This document shows, piece by piece, positions 24,872 to 31,775 of a DNA stretch of 32,478 nucleotides (positions are counted from its first letter, which is position 1; the number at the start of each line of letters is the position of its first letter). The DNA is from Cellulomonas algicola (GTDB lineage: Bacteria; Actinomycetota; Actinomycetes; Actinomycetales; Cellulomonadaceae), in NCBI RefSeq assembly GCF_003851725.1, contig NZ_BHYL01000107.1, positions 1 to 32,478 of the forward strand. Reading direction: 5' to 3'. The position numbers were made by a program, and so were the translations under genes. The notes below the pieces were generated by a model. That model searched no databases and was not told the origin of the DNA. It saw nothing but the letters and a program-made list of their open reading frames with translations.

Positions 24872-25890
24872 GTCAGGCGCTCCCAGAAGCTCGGACCGAC
24901 GGGCTGGTGGAAGTCGCTCTGAGCGATCAGGTAGCCCTCGTCGTCCACGGTGATCGGCAGCTGCGGCAGCGGTCGCTTCGCGGGACCGAAGACGACCTTC
25001 GCGCTGTCAGCGACGTCGAACGTCGACTGGTGGCACGGGCACAGCAGGTGGTGGGTCTGCTGCTCGTAGAGAGCGACGGGGCAGCCCACGTGGGTGCAGA
25101 TCTTCGAGTAGGCGACGATGCCGTCGTACGACCAGCCCTCGCCCTGCTCGGACACGATGTCCCGAGGGTCGAGCCGGATCGCGAGGACGACCGCCTTCGC
25201 CTTCTCGTCGAGCGGGTGCTCGGCCTCGTCGAGGTCGGCCGGCTGGACGTGCGCGACCGATCCGATGGTGAGGTCCGAGGCCTTGATGGGGCGACCGGTC
25301 GGGTCGTACGCGAGCCGCGTGCCCTTGCGCCACATCGTGTGCTTGAACTTGCGGACGTTCCAGTCCTCGCCGACGTTGCCGACGATGGGCAGGACGATCG
25401 CGAGCGGGAAGAGCGCGATCGCCGTGACGGCCGCGCCGATGATCGCGCCGCGGCGCGTGAGGCCCGAGTCCTCGGCACCGTCCTTGAGCATCTGGACGGC
25501 GATCTCGCGCGTCGCGTCGTCGGTGCGCTGCGGGTGGCGCTCCTCGACGTACTCGCGGTTGCTCATCAGCACCTTGATGTAGTGGCTGCCGCCGATGCCG
25601 ATGCCGAGGAGCGAGATCGCGAGGCCGAGGCCCAGCGCGAGGTTGGAGGTGCGCATCGACTCGGGCGTCTCGCCCGGGGGGAGCGCGAAGTACGCGACGA
25701 TGAAGCCGATCGTGGCGAGGATCGACAGCGTGAACAGCAGGAGGACCTGCCGCTCGACGCGCTTGGTCGCCTTCGGGTCGATGTCCGCCTGGCGGTGGAC
25801 GTGCTCGTGGACGCCCGGGTCCTCGAAGCGCTGGGGAGCGCCGTCCGCGCCGCGGACGTCCAGCTCGGTGTGGGGGTCGTGCGTGCTCAC
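24868..25890 (-). CDS. qcrA: Rieske iron-sulfur protein of the bc1 complex
   Basis: 340 residues. The actinobacterial type has three membrane segments (about 50-70, 83-105 and 155-178) rather than one, then the Rieske domain. The [2Fe-2S] ligands are in CTHVGC and CPCHQSTFD, and the two cysteines that form the stabilising disulfide are also there. GTG at 25890 overlaps the qcrC stop by four bases (GTGA), and its own stop overlaps the qcrB start in the same manner. A longer open frame upstream is only qcrC read out of frame. Carries electrons from menaquinol to QcrC. Confidence 0.97.
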   Translation of the reverse strand: MSTHDPHTELDVRGADGAPQRFEDPGVHEHVHRQADIDPKATKRVERQVLLLFTLSILATIGFIVAYFALPPGETPESMRTSNLALGLGLAISLLGIGIGGSHYIKVLMSNREYVEERHPQRTDDATREIAVQMLKDGAEDSGLTRRGAIIGAAVTAIALFPLAIVLPIVGNVGEDWNVRKFKHTMWRKGTRLAYDPTGRPIKASDLTIGSVAHVQPADLDEAEHPLDEKAKAVVLAIRLDPRDIVSEQGEGWSYDGIVAYSKICTHVGCPVALYEQQTHHLLCPCHQSTFDVADSAKVVFGPAKRPLPQLPITVDDEGYLIAQSDFHQPVGPSFWERLT

Positions 25891-26672
25891 GAGGACTTGG
25901 CTCCGATCCAGACCGACAAACCGATGAGCAGGCCGAGTCCGACGACCCACGCCCAGAGGCCCTCGCTGACCGGGCCGAGCGAGCCGAGGTCGAGGCCACC
26001 GGGGGAGACGTCGCCCTGCTCGTTGATGAAGGCGATGATGTCGCGCTTCTCCTCGGGCGTGATGGTCGCGTCGTTGAACACGGGCATCGACTGCGGGCCC
26101 GTCTGCATCGCCTCGTAGAGGTGACGCGGCGAGGTCTCCCAGAGATTGGGCGCGAACTTGCCCTGCGACAGCGCGCCGCCGGCGCCGACCGCGTTGTGGC
26201 ACATGGCGCAGTTGGTGCGGAAGAGGGCCATGCCGTTGGCGACGTCGCCCTGCGCGGGGTCGACCATGTCGTCCGTGGGGATCGCGGGACCGGCGCCCAG
26301 CGACGCGACGTACGCGGCGAGCTGCTCGATCTGCTCGTCGTCGAACTGCACCGGCTTGGCCTGCGCCTGCGGGCCGTTCATCTGCATGGGCATGCGGCCC
26401 GTGCCGACCTGGAAGTCGACGGCCGCGGCGCCCACGCCGATGAGCGACGGCGCGTCCTCGGTGCCGCCCGCCGAGGGACCGTGGCACGTGGCGCAGTTGG
26501 CCTGGAACAGCTTCTCACCGGTGGCGACGTCGTCGGCCGTGGCCGTCTTGGGCGCGGCGTCCGCGGACGTCGGGGCCAGGACGGCGTACAGGCCGCCGGT
26601 GAGCAGCAGCGCCAGCAGGAGCAGCACGATCGGCGCACGCCGATCGTGCCTGCGGGCTGCGAGTGCCTTCAC
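25887..26672 (-). CDS. qcrC: Di-heme cytochrome c of the bc1 complex
   Basis: 261 residues. An N-terminal membrane segment (about 13-35), then two cytochrome c domains, each with a CxxCH site: NCATCH (about residue 65) and NCAMCH (about 165), both with Met ligands downstream. A C-terminal membrane helix (about 235-255) anchors the protein. Actinobacteria lack soluble cytochrome c, so QcrC hands electrons directly to CtaC. GTG at 26672 is chosen because GAGGA lies 8 nt upstream; an in-frame GTG at 26693 has no ribosome site. It overlaps qcrA by GTGA. Confidence 0.95.
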   Translation of the reverse strand: MKALAARRHDRRAPIVLLLLALLLTGGLYAVLAPTSADAAPKTATADDVATGEKLFQANCATCHGPSAGGTEDAPSLIGVGAAAVDFQVGTGRMPMQMNGPQAQAKPVQFDDEQIEQLAAYVASLGAGPAIPTDDMVDPAQGDVANGMALFRTNCAMCHNAVGAGGALSQGKFAPNLWETSPRHLYEAMQTGPQSMPVFNDATITPEEKRDIIAFINEQGDVSPGGLDLGSLGPVSEGLWAWVVGLGLLIGLSVWIGAKSS

Positions 26673-26735
26673 GGATCGATCCTCGTCTCGCACGTGGGGG
26701 ATGGGGGACTGGGTGGCGGGGCGAGCCGCCGGGCG

Positions 26736-27374
26736 TCAGCGGATCAGGTAGATGACCGCGAACAGCGCGATCCACACGACGTCGACGAAGTGCCAGTAGT
26801 ACGACGTCACGATCGCGGTGGTCGCCTCGTGGTGGCCGAAGCGCTTCGCCGCGAACGACCGACCGAGCAGGAAGAGGAAGGCGATGAGGCCGCCCACGAC
26901 GTGCAGGCCGTGGAAGCCGGTCGTCAGGTAGAACACCGAGCCGTACGGGCTCGAGGAGATGGTCAGGCCCTCGTGGACCAGCTCCGCGTACTCGAACACC
27001 TGGCCGCCGATGAAGAAGGCGCCCATGAGGTACGTGAGCACCATCCACTCGTTCATGCCCCAGCGGTTCACCTGGAGCAGCGAGCCCGTCCGGACGGGCT
27101 GGAACCGCTCGGCGGCCCACACGCCCATCTGGCACGTCACGGACGACAGCACCAGCACGGAGGTGTTGATGAACGCGAAGGTCAGGTTGAGCTTCTCGGT
27201 CTGCGTCGCCCACTCGTCGGGCACCGCTGCCCGGAGCGTGAAGTACATGGCGAAGAGGCCGGCGAAGAACATGAGCTCGCTGGCGAGCCACACGATCGTC
27301 CCCACCGACACCGGGTTGGGTCGGTTGACGCTCACGTGAGGCGCGGTGCGAGGGGCAGCCATGGCGGTCGACAC
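26736..27374 (-). CDS. ctaE: Cytochrome c oxidase subunit III
   Basis: 212 residues, five predicted membrane segments as in short bacterial subunit III proteins. Typical sequence: [49 protein letters not shown] and [15 protein letters not shown]. It stabilises subunit I. First gene of the ctaE-qcrC-qcrA-qcrB operon, so an oxidase subunit is coexpressed with the bc1 complex, in keeping with a bc1-aa3 supercomplex. GTG at 27374 is favoured over ATG 27362 because a CATAAT -10 box lies 6 nt upstream and there is no Shine-Dalgarno. qcrC follows after 63 nt. Confidence 0.96.
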   Translation of the reverse strand: MSTAMAAPRTAPHVSVNRPNPVSVGTIVWLASELMFFAGLFAMYFTLRAAVPDEWATQTEKLNLTFAFINTSVLVLSSVTCQMGVWAAERFQPVRTGSLLQVNRWGMNEWMVLTYLMGAFFIGGQVFEYAELVHEGLTISSSPYGSVFYLTTGFHGLHVVGGLIAFLFLLGRSFAAKRFGHHEATTAIVTSYYWHFVDVVWIALFAVIYLIR

Positions 27375-27380
27375 GTCGTC

Positions 27381-27386
27381 ATTATG
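27381..27386 (-). promoter_or_regulatory. -10 box CATAAT for ctaE-qcrCAB
   Basis: On the minus strand CATAAT is followed by 6 nt and the GTG at 27374, predicting a leaderless mRNA for the bc1 operon. A TGACCC sequence about 19 nt upstream is a weak -35. Confidence 0.5.
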
Positions 27387-27439
27387 GCTGATCGCCGCTG
27401 TGCATGGGTCATTGGGCCTACCTCGTGGCGCGCGGTATA

Positions 27440-27453
27440 TGTCACACCGTCAC
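27440..27453 (-). promoter_or_regulatory. GTGACGGTGTGACA motif upstream of ctaE
   Basis: Direct repeat of GTGAC with 8-bp period, 66-79 bp upstream of the predicted ctaE start. It matches the ctaC upstream motif (17999-18013) apart from one base insertion. A common regulator of both respiratory operons is inferred. Confidence 0.35.
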
Positions 27454-27651
27454 GATCCTCGGGGCGTCGCACGTGGTCAGGGGAGCGAGAGTCGCGCGTC
27501 AACACGCGGAACTCGTCCTGCGACCGCGGACGGGACGACGTCTCACGCGCGCGTCGCCAGGTCTCGCGGCGTGCGGACGGCGCGGCGACTCGTGCTAGGG
27601 CTCGCGCCGGCACGAGCCGCGACGATGGCCCGGCGAGCAGCCCGGTCGTGC

Positions 27652-27657
27652 CAAGAT
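27652..27657 (+). promoter_or_regulatory. -10 candidate CAAGAT before the receiver-like gene
   Basis: CAAGAT about 39 nt upstream of the ATG at 27697. Unlike the leaderless cases, a Shine-Dalgarno (GAGGGAC) lies between it and the start. Confidence 0.35.
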
Positions 27658-27696
27658 GCCCCTCGGACGCACGTCGACGACGAGTGAGGGACGACC

Positions 27697-28128
27697 ATGA
27701 GCACGGCCCAGCCCGACCACGCACAGACCGCCGCCTCGGGACCCCGGGTCCTCCTCTACAGCGACGACGTCGACACGCGCGCCGAGGTGCGGCTCGCCGT
27801 CGGCCGCCGGCTGGGCCGGGGCGAGCCCGACATCGACTGGGTCGAGGTCGCGACGGCCGACGCCGTCATCACGACCACCGAGGCCGGCGGGATCGACCTG
27901 CTCGTGCTCGACGGCGAGGCGGACAAGGTCGGCGGCATGGGCCTCGGGCGCCAGCTCAAGGACGAGATCTACCGCTGCCCCCCGGTGCTGCTGCTCACCG
28001 GTCGCCCGCAGGACGCGTGGCTCGCGTCGTGGTCGCACGCCGACGCGGTCGTCAGCCGGCCGCTCGACCCCGAGCAGCTGCACGACGCCGTCGCGTCGCT
28101 CGTCAGCCGACGGACGCTCGCCGGATGA
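27697..28128 (+). CDS. Atypical stand-alone receiver domain protein
   Basis: 143 residues, a single response-regulator receiver fold without an output domain. [11 protein letters not shown] gives the acidic pair, [10 protein letters not shown] the phospho-acceptor Asp and [10 protein letters not shown] the Thr. The invariant switch Lys is Arg (VVSRPLDP instead of SKP), so phosphorylation signalling may be altered or absent. The first ~15 residues are disordered. ATG at 27697 with GAGGGAC upstream. Its stop overlaps the trpD start (ATGA), so it is tightly coupled to tryptophan synthesis. No histidine kinase is nearby. Role unknown. Confidence 0.82.
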   Translation: MSTAQPDHAQTAASGPRVLLYSDDVDTRAEVRLAVGRRLGRGEPDIDWVEVATADAVITTTEAGGIDLLVLDGEADKVGGMGLGRQLKDEIYRCPPVLLLTGRPQDAWLASWSHADAVVSRPLDPEQLHDAVASLVSRRTLAG

Positions 28129-29171
28129 CCAGCGCGCGCACCTGGTCCGACCTCTTCGCGACCCTCGTCCGACGCGAGGACCTGACCCGCGAGCAGGCCT
28201 CGTGGGCGATGGACGAGATCATGCGCGGCGAGGCCGACCCCGCGCGCGTCGCCGCGTTCCTCGTGGTGCTGCGCGCCAAGGGGGAGACGGTCGACGAGCT
28301 CCGCGGCCTCGCGGACCAGATGCTCGAGCACGCGATCCGCATCGAGGTCCCCGGCCGCACGGTCGACATCGTCGGCACCGGCGGCGACCGCGCGCACACC
28401 GTCAACATCTCGACCATGTCGGCGCTCGTCGTCGCGGGCACTGGCCTGCGCGTGGTGAAGCACGGCAACCGCGCCGCGTCGTCGTCGTCCGGGTCGGCGG
28501 ACGTGCTCGAGGTGCTCGGCATCCGGCTCGACCACGAGCCTCGCCGCGTCGCGGACATCGCCCTCGAGGCCGGCATCACGTTCTGCTTCGCGGGCCGCTT
28601 CCACCCGGCGATGCGCCACGCGGCCGCCGCCCGGAGCGCGCTCGGCATCGGCACCGTCTTCAACTTCCTCGGCCCGCTGTCCAACCCCGCGCAGCCCGCG
28701 GCGTCGGCGATCGGCGTCGCGGACGAGCGCATGGCGCCGCTCATCGCGGGCGTCTTCGCCGACCGCGGCAAGGACGCCGTCGTGTTCCGCGGGGAGGACG
28801 GTCTCGACGAGATCGCCGCCACAGGCACGACCCGCGTGTGGGAGGTCCGGTCCGGCCAGGTCGACGAGCACCTCGTCGACTGGGCGCGCGACCTCGGGCA
28901 GGTGCACGTCGACCTCGAGGACCTGCGTGGCGCCGACGCGGCGCACAACGCCGAGGTCGCGCGTCGACTCCTCGCGGGCGAGCCGGGCGCCGTGCGCGAC
29001 ACCGTCGTGCTCAACAGCGCCGCGGCGCTCGTCGCGGACGGCACGCTCCCCGGGATCGGCGAGGGCTCGCTGCTCGAGCGGCTCGACCGTGCGACCGCGA
29101 TCGCGCGGGAGTCGATCGACAGCGGCGCGGCGGCCGCGGCGCTCGAGAGGTGGCGCGCCGCCAGCGCGTGA
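28125..29171 (+). CDS. trpD: Anthranilate phosphoribosyltransferase
   Basis: Transfers phosphoribosyl from PRPP to anthranilate, the second step of tryptophan synthesis. 348 residues. Motifs: [17 protein letters not shown] (PRPP-binding GTGGD loop), [19 protein letters not shown], the [19 protein letters not shown] anthranilate region, [11 protein letters not shown] and the DGLDEI metal site. ATG at 28125 overlaps the receiver gene stop (ATGA). The other trp genes are not in the window; isolated trpD next to ctaE is also the arrangement in M. tuberculosis (Rv2192c/Rv2193, from memory). Ends 18 nt before the convergent small gene, with no terminator seen. Confidence 0.97.
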   Translation: MTSARTWSDLFATLVRREDLTREQASWAMDEIMRGEADPARVAAFLVVLRAKGETVDELRGLADQMLEHAIRIEVPGRTVDIVGTGGDRAHTVNISTMSALVVAGTGLRVVKHGNRAASSSSGSADVLEVLGIRLDHEPRRVADIALEAGITFCFAGRFHPAMRHAAAARSALGIGTVFNFLGPLSNPAQPAASAIGVADERMAPLIAGVFADRGKDAVVFRGEDGLDEIAATGTTRVWEVRSGQVDEHLVDWARDLGQVHVDLEDLRGADAAHNAEVARRLLAGEPGAVRDTVVLNSAAALVADGTLPGIGEGSLLERLDRATAIARESIDSGAAAAALERWRAASA

Positions 29172-29189
29172 CGACGGCGTGGTCGACGT

Positions 29190-29528
29190 CTACGGCCGCG
29201 CCTTCTGTTGCTCGCGCAGCCGGCCTCGGAGCTCAAGCACCTCGTCCACCAGCACCGGTAGGTAGGTCCGCGCCGTCGCGACCAGATCGAGGCAGTCCGC
29301 GTCCGCCGGGCCGCTGTCGCGGTGCAGGTAGAGGTCCTCACGCCGGTCGCCGTCTGCTCCGACGAGGATGACGTCGTCACCAGCGACGTGATCGCGTCCC
29401 TCGACCGAGGACCGCCACGGCGGCGGGTCGCACCGGTCGGACAGCGCGCGCAGCGCGAGCAGGGCGTCGTCGGTCAGCCTCGGAGGCTCGGGGGCGATCC
29501 GCTGCTCACCGTTCCGCTGCGTGGTCAG
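29190..29528 (-). CDS. Small conserved protein without a canonical start codon
   Basis: Up to 112 residues. The core PPWRSSVEGRDH, then a GDDVILVG stretch, then DCLDLVATARTYLPVLVDEV resembles small actinobacterial and phage proteins with an EGRDH motif and a C-terminal helix; function unknown. No in-frame ATG, GTG or TTG exists between the end of the upstream gene and the conserved core. The only coupled option is CTG at 29528, overlapping the upstream stop (CTGA). A GTG at 29509 in the next frame would join this frame if the five-G run at 29490-29494 had one more base. Codon use is looser than in neighbours. It is either CTG-initiated, frameshifted by a sequence error, or decaying. Confidence 0.55.
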   Translation of the reverse strand: MTTQRNGEQRIAPEPPRLTDDALLALRALSDRCDPPPWRSSVEGRDHVAGDDVILVGADGDRREDLYLHRDSGPADADCLDLVATARTYLPVLVDEVLELRGRLREQQKARP

Positions 29529-29818
29529 TCCTCGAGGCCGAGGGCGAACGCGGTCTCGAGGTCGTGCTGGCTGTACGTGCGGAACGCGATGTAGGTCTGC
29601 GTCCGGACGACACCGTCGACCTTGCCGACCTTGTCGGCGATGACGTCGGCGAGCGCCTCGTGCTCGCGGACCCGCACGACGGCGATGAGGTCGACGTCGC
29701 CGGTGACGGAGTAGACCTCGCTGACCCCGCGGAGGTCGGCGATGGCGGTGGCGACCTCGGGGACCTTCGCGGCGTCGGCGTCGATGAGCACGATGGCGGT
29801 CAGCATGTCGCCCATCAT
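29525..29818 (-). CDS. Stand-alone Lrp/AsnC effector-binding (RAM) domain protein
   Basis: 97 residues forming one RAM domain, the ligand-binding half of Lrp/AsnC regulators: AIVLIDADAAKVPEVATAI, then GVSEVYSVTGDVDLIAVVRV (the conserved G-x-x-D-x turn), then VGKVDGVVRTQTYIAF. The N-terminal helix-turn-helix is absent, so it cannot bind DNA itself; such proteins may bind amino acids or modulate full-length relatives. ATG at 29818 overlaps the stop of the nuclease gene (ATGA). An internal ATG at 29803 would also give a complete domain. Confidence 0.88.
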   Translation of the reverse strand: MMGDMLTAIVLIDADAAKVPEVATAIADLRGVSEVYSVTGDVDLIAVVRVREHEALADVIADKVGKVDGVVRTQTYIAFRTYSQHDLETAFALGLED

Positions 29819-31665
29819 GCCGTGCTGGGCGCGGGGGCGACGAGCGACAGGTGCGGCCGGTGCGTCGTGCCGCCGCCCTGGTCACCGGCCGGGTCGACCT
29901 GCGCGTGCCGCGCGGCGCCCGCGACGGCCGCGGCCGGGTCGACGACCGCGACGGCGCTGCGGGCGGGCATCGACCAGCCGCCGGCGACCTCGACCAGTCG
30001 GACGCCGGGCTTGTCGAGCCAGGCGAGCAGGAGGTCGGTCTCCTCGGGGTGCGCGGCGGGGGCGGGCGACGGCGGCGCGGCGACGTGCTCACCGCTGGCC
30101 TGCAGCGCGGTGACGACGGGTCGCGGGTCGGTGCGCCGGTCGACGCGTGCGGTCCCCGCGAGCCGTCCGTGCCGGACGAGGACGAGCTCCCAGCCGCCGT
30201 CGTCGGTCCGTCGCGCGGCGACGAGCTCGGGGCAGCGGGACAGCGGTGCGACGCGCTGCGCGCGGGAGGCGCCGCGCAGGTACGCGGCGAGACGGTCGCG
30301 GACGGTCGCGGCCTCCTCGAAGCGCTCCTGACGCACGAGCCACGTGATGCGCTCGGCGTGCGCGGCGACGACCTCGGCCGGGTCGGACGACATGGCCGTG
30401 CGGACGCGCTCGACGACGGCGGCGTACGCGTCGACGGACTGCTGCCCGAGGCACGGTGCACCGCAGCGGCCGAGCTCGGCGAGCACGCACGCCGCCGCGC
30501 CGGCGGGGGCGACGAGGGGGAGGCGGCGGGTGCACTGGCGGACGGGGAAGGACTCGTGCAGCGCGTCGAGCGCGAGCTGCGCGGAGGCGCTCGACGAGAA
30601 CGGCCCGATGTACGCGGCGCCGTCCTCGTCGCGGACGTCGCGCACGACCGACAGCCGCGGGAACGGCTCGCTCGTGAGCCGTACCCACGGCATGCGCTCG
30701 GGGAAGCGCGAGCGGCGGTTGTACCGCGGTGAGTGCTCGGCGATGAGCCGCAGCTCGCGGACGCGGGCCTCGAGCGGCGTCGCGCACACGACCGGGTCGA
30801 CGCGGTGCGCGATGCGCACCATCTCGGTGATGCGCTGCCGCTTCTCGGCGGACGTGAAGTAGCTGCGGACCCGGGTGCGCAGCGACGTCGTCGAGGTCCC
30901 GACGTACAGGACCTCCTCGTGCGGGCCGCGGAACAGGTAGACGCCGGGCGCGTCGGGCAGGCCGTCGGCCAGCGTGCGCTTGCGACGCACGTCCGCGGGC
31001 ACCGGGTCGGTCGCGGTGGCGAGGTCCTCGAGGTGCGTGACGCCCAGCGGACCGAGGCGGCCGAGGAGCGCGTGCAGGACGTCGACCGTGGCGCGCGCGT
31101 CGGACAGCGCGCGGTGGTTGGGGGTCACGCTCGCGCCGAACAGTGCGGCGAGCGACGACAGCTTGTGGTTGGGAACCTCGTCGCGCGTGACCGCCCGGCG
31201 GGCGAGCCGCACGGTGTCGAGCACCTTGTTGCCCGGCCACGTGTGACCCGTCCGGGCCGCGGCCGCCTTGAGGAAGCCGATGTCGAAGGGGGCGTTGTGC
31301 GCGACCAGCACCGAGTCCCGTGCGAACTCGAGGAAGCTCGGCAGCACGGTCTCGATCCGCGGGGCCCCCACGAGCATCGCGGTCGTGATGCCGGTGAGGA
31401 CCTGGATGTAGGGCGGCACGGGCCCGCCGGGGTCGACGAGCGTCTGGAACTCGCCGAGCACCTCGCCGCCGCGGACCTTGACCGCGCCGATCTCGGTGAT
31501 CTCGCAGTCGGCGGGCGTGCCGCCCGTCGTCTCGAGGTCGACGACGACGAACGTGACGTCCGACAGCGGCGTGCCGACGTCGTCGAGCGTGAGCTGCACC
31601 GGTGCCGCGCCGGGCGCCGGGGACGCGTCGGCCCAGACGGGGCGCAGACGGCGGTCGGGCGACAT
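29815..31665 (-). CDS. DEDDh exonuclease fused to GIY-YIG endonuclease and UVR domain
   Basis: 616 residues, three parts. Residues about 35-205 are a DnaQ-like 3'-5' exonuclease with all DEDDh residues: VVDLETTG, AHNAPFD and HRALSDARAT. Residues about 235-330 are a UvrC/Cho-type GIY-YIG nuclease: APGVYLF, VLYVGTS, Arg in LRTRVRSYF, and the catalytic Glu in RELRLIAEHSPRYN. A cysteine-containing central part (RQCTRRLP, RCGAPCLG) follows, then a UvrB-binding-like UVR helix pair (ERFEEAATVRDRLAAYL). Likely a DNA repair nuclease; the same fusion exists in mycobacteria (Rv2191, from memory). ATG at 31665 with TACGGT 7 nt upstream. First gene of a coupled three-gene unit. Confidence 0.93.
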   Translation of the reverse strand: MSPDRRLRPVWADASPAPGAAPVQLTLDDVGTPLSDVTFVVVDLETTGGTPADCEITEIGAVKVRGGEVLGEFQTLVDPGGPVPPYIQVLTGITTAMLVGAPRIETVLPSFLEFARDSVLVAHNAPFDIGFLKAAAARTGHTWPGNKVLDTVRLARRAVTRDEVPNHKLSSLAALFGASVTPNHRALSDARATVDVLHALLGRLGPLGVTHLEDLATATDPVPADVRRKRTLADGLPDAPGVYLFRGPHEEVLYVGTSTTSLRTRVRSYFTSAEKRQRITEMVRIAHRVDPVVCATPLEARVRELRLIAEHSPRYNRRSRFPERMPWVRLTSEPFPRLSVVRDVRDEDGAAYIGPFSSSASAQLALDALHESFPVRQCTRRLPLVAPAGAAACVLAELGRCGAPCLGQQSVDAYAAVVERVRTAMSSDPAEVVAAHAERITWLVRQERFEEAATVRDRLAAYLRGASRAQRVAPLSRCPELVAARRTDDGGWELVLVRHGRLAGTARVDRRTDPRPVVTALQASGEHVAAPPSPAPAAHPEETDLLLAWLDKPGVRLVEVAGGWSMPARSAVAVVDPAAAVAGAARHAQVDPAGDQGGGTTHRPHLSLVAPAPSTA

Positions 31666-31672
31666 GCGACGG

Positions 31673-31678
31673 ACCGTA
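31673..31678 (-). promoter_or_regulatory. -10 box TACGGT before the DEDDh nuclease
   Basis: On the minus strand TACGGT, 7 nt, then the ATG at 31665. No Shine-Dalgarno; leaderless candidate. Confidence 0.45.
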
Positions 31679-31763
31679 CCCAGGCCCTCCGACAGCCCGA
31701 CGCACCCCGTGGTCGGTGCGGCGCGTCGGACGAGCGGCGGTCGAGGCGAGGTCGCCCGGGACC

Positions 31764-31769
31764 TAGGGT
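31764..31769 (+). promoter_or_regulatory. -10 box TAGGGT before the NYN-domain gene
   Basis: TAGGGT, 6 nt, then the ATG at 31776. Same layout as the pyrD box. Confidence 0.45.
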
Positions 31770-31775
31770 GCTGCC

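Larger units (their letters stand above)
27387..27696. other. Intergenic region between ctaE and the receiver-like gene
   Basis: About 310 bp between divergent genes. It holds the distal ctaE motif (27440-27453), a CAAGAT -10 candidate for the plus-strand gene (27652-27657) and a GAGGGAC ribosome site close to 27697. Short open frames cross it, but none has a family resemblance. I see no RNA gene or repeat. Confidence 0.6.

Noticed and set aside
27441-27453. GTCAC direct repeat as an MtrA-type box
   Set aside because: The period is 8 bp and the half-site is GTCAC, which does not fit the longer-spaced GTAAC-type repeats I recall; kept only as an unassigned motif.
27346-27687. 113-codon plus-strand frame between ctaE and the receiver gene
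   Set aside because: It starts inside ctaE, crosses its promoter, and has no recognisable motif or normal codon bias.
26121-28124. Long plus-strand frame upstream of trpD
   Set aside because: It is antisense to qcrC and ctaE, then crosses the intergenic region and the receiver gene in another frame; only the trpD part from 28125 is real.
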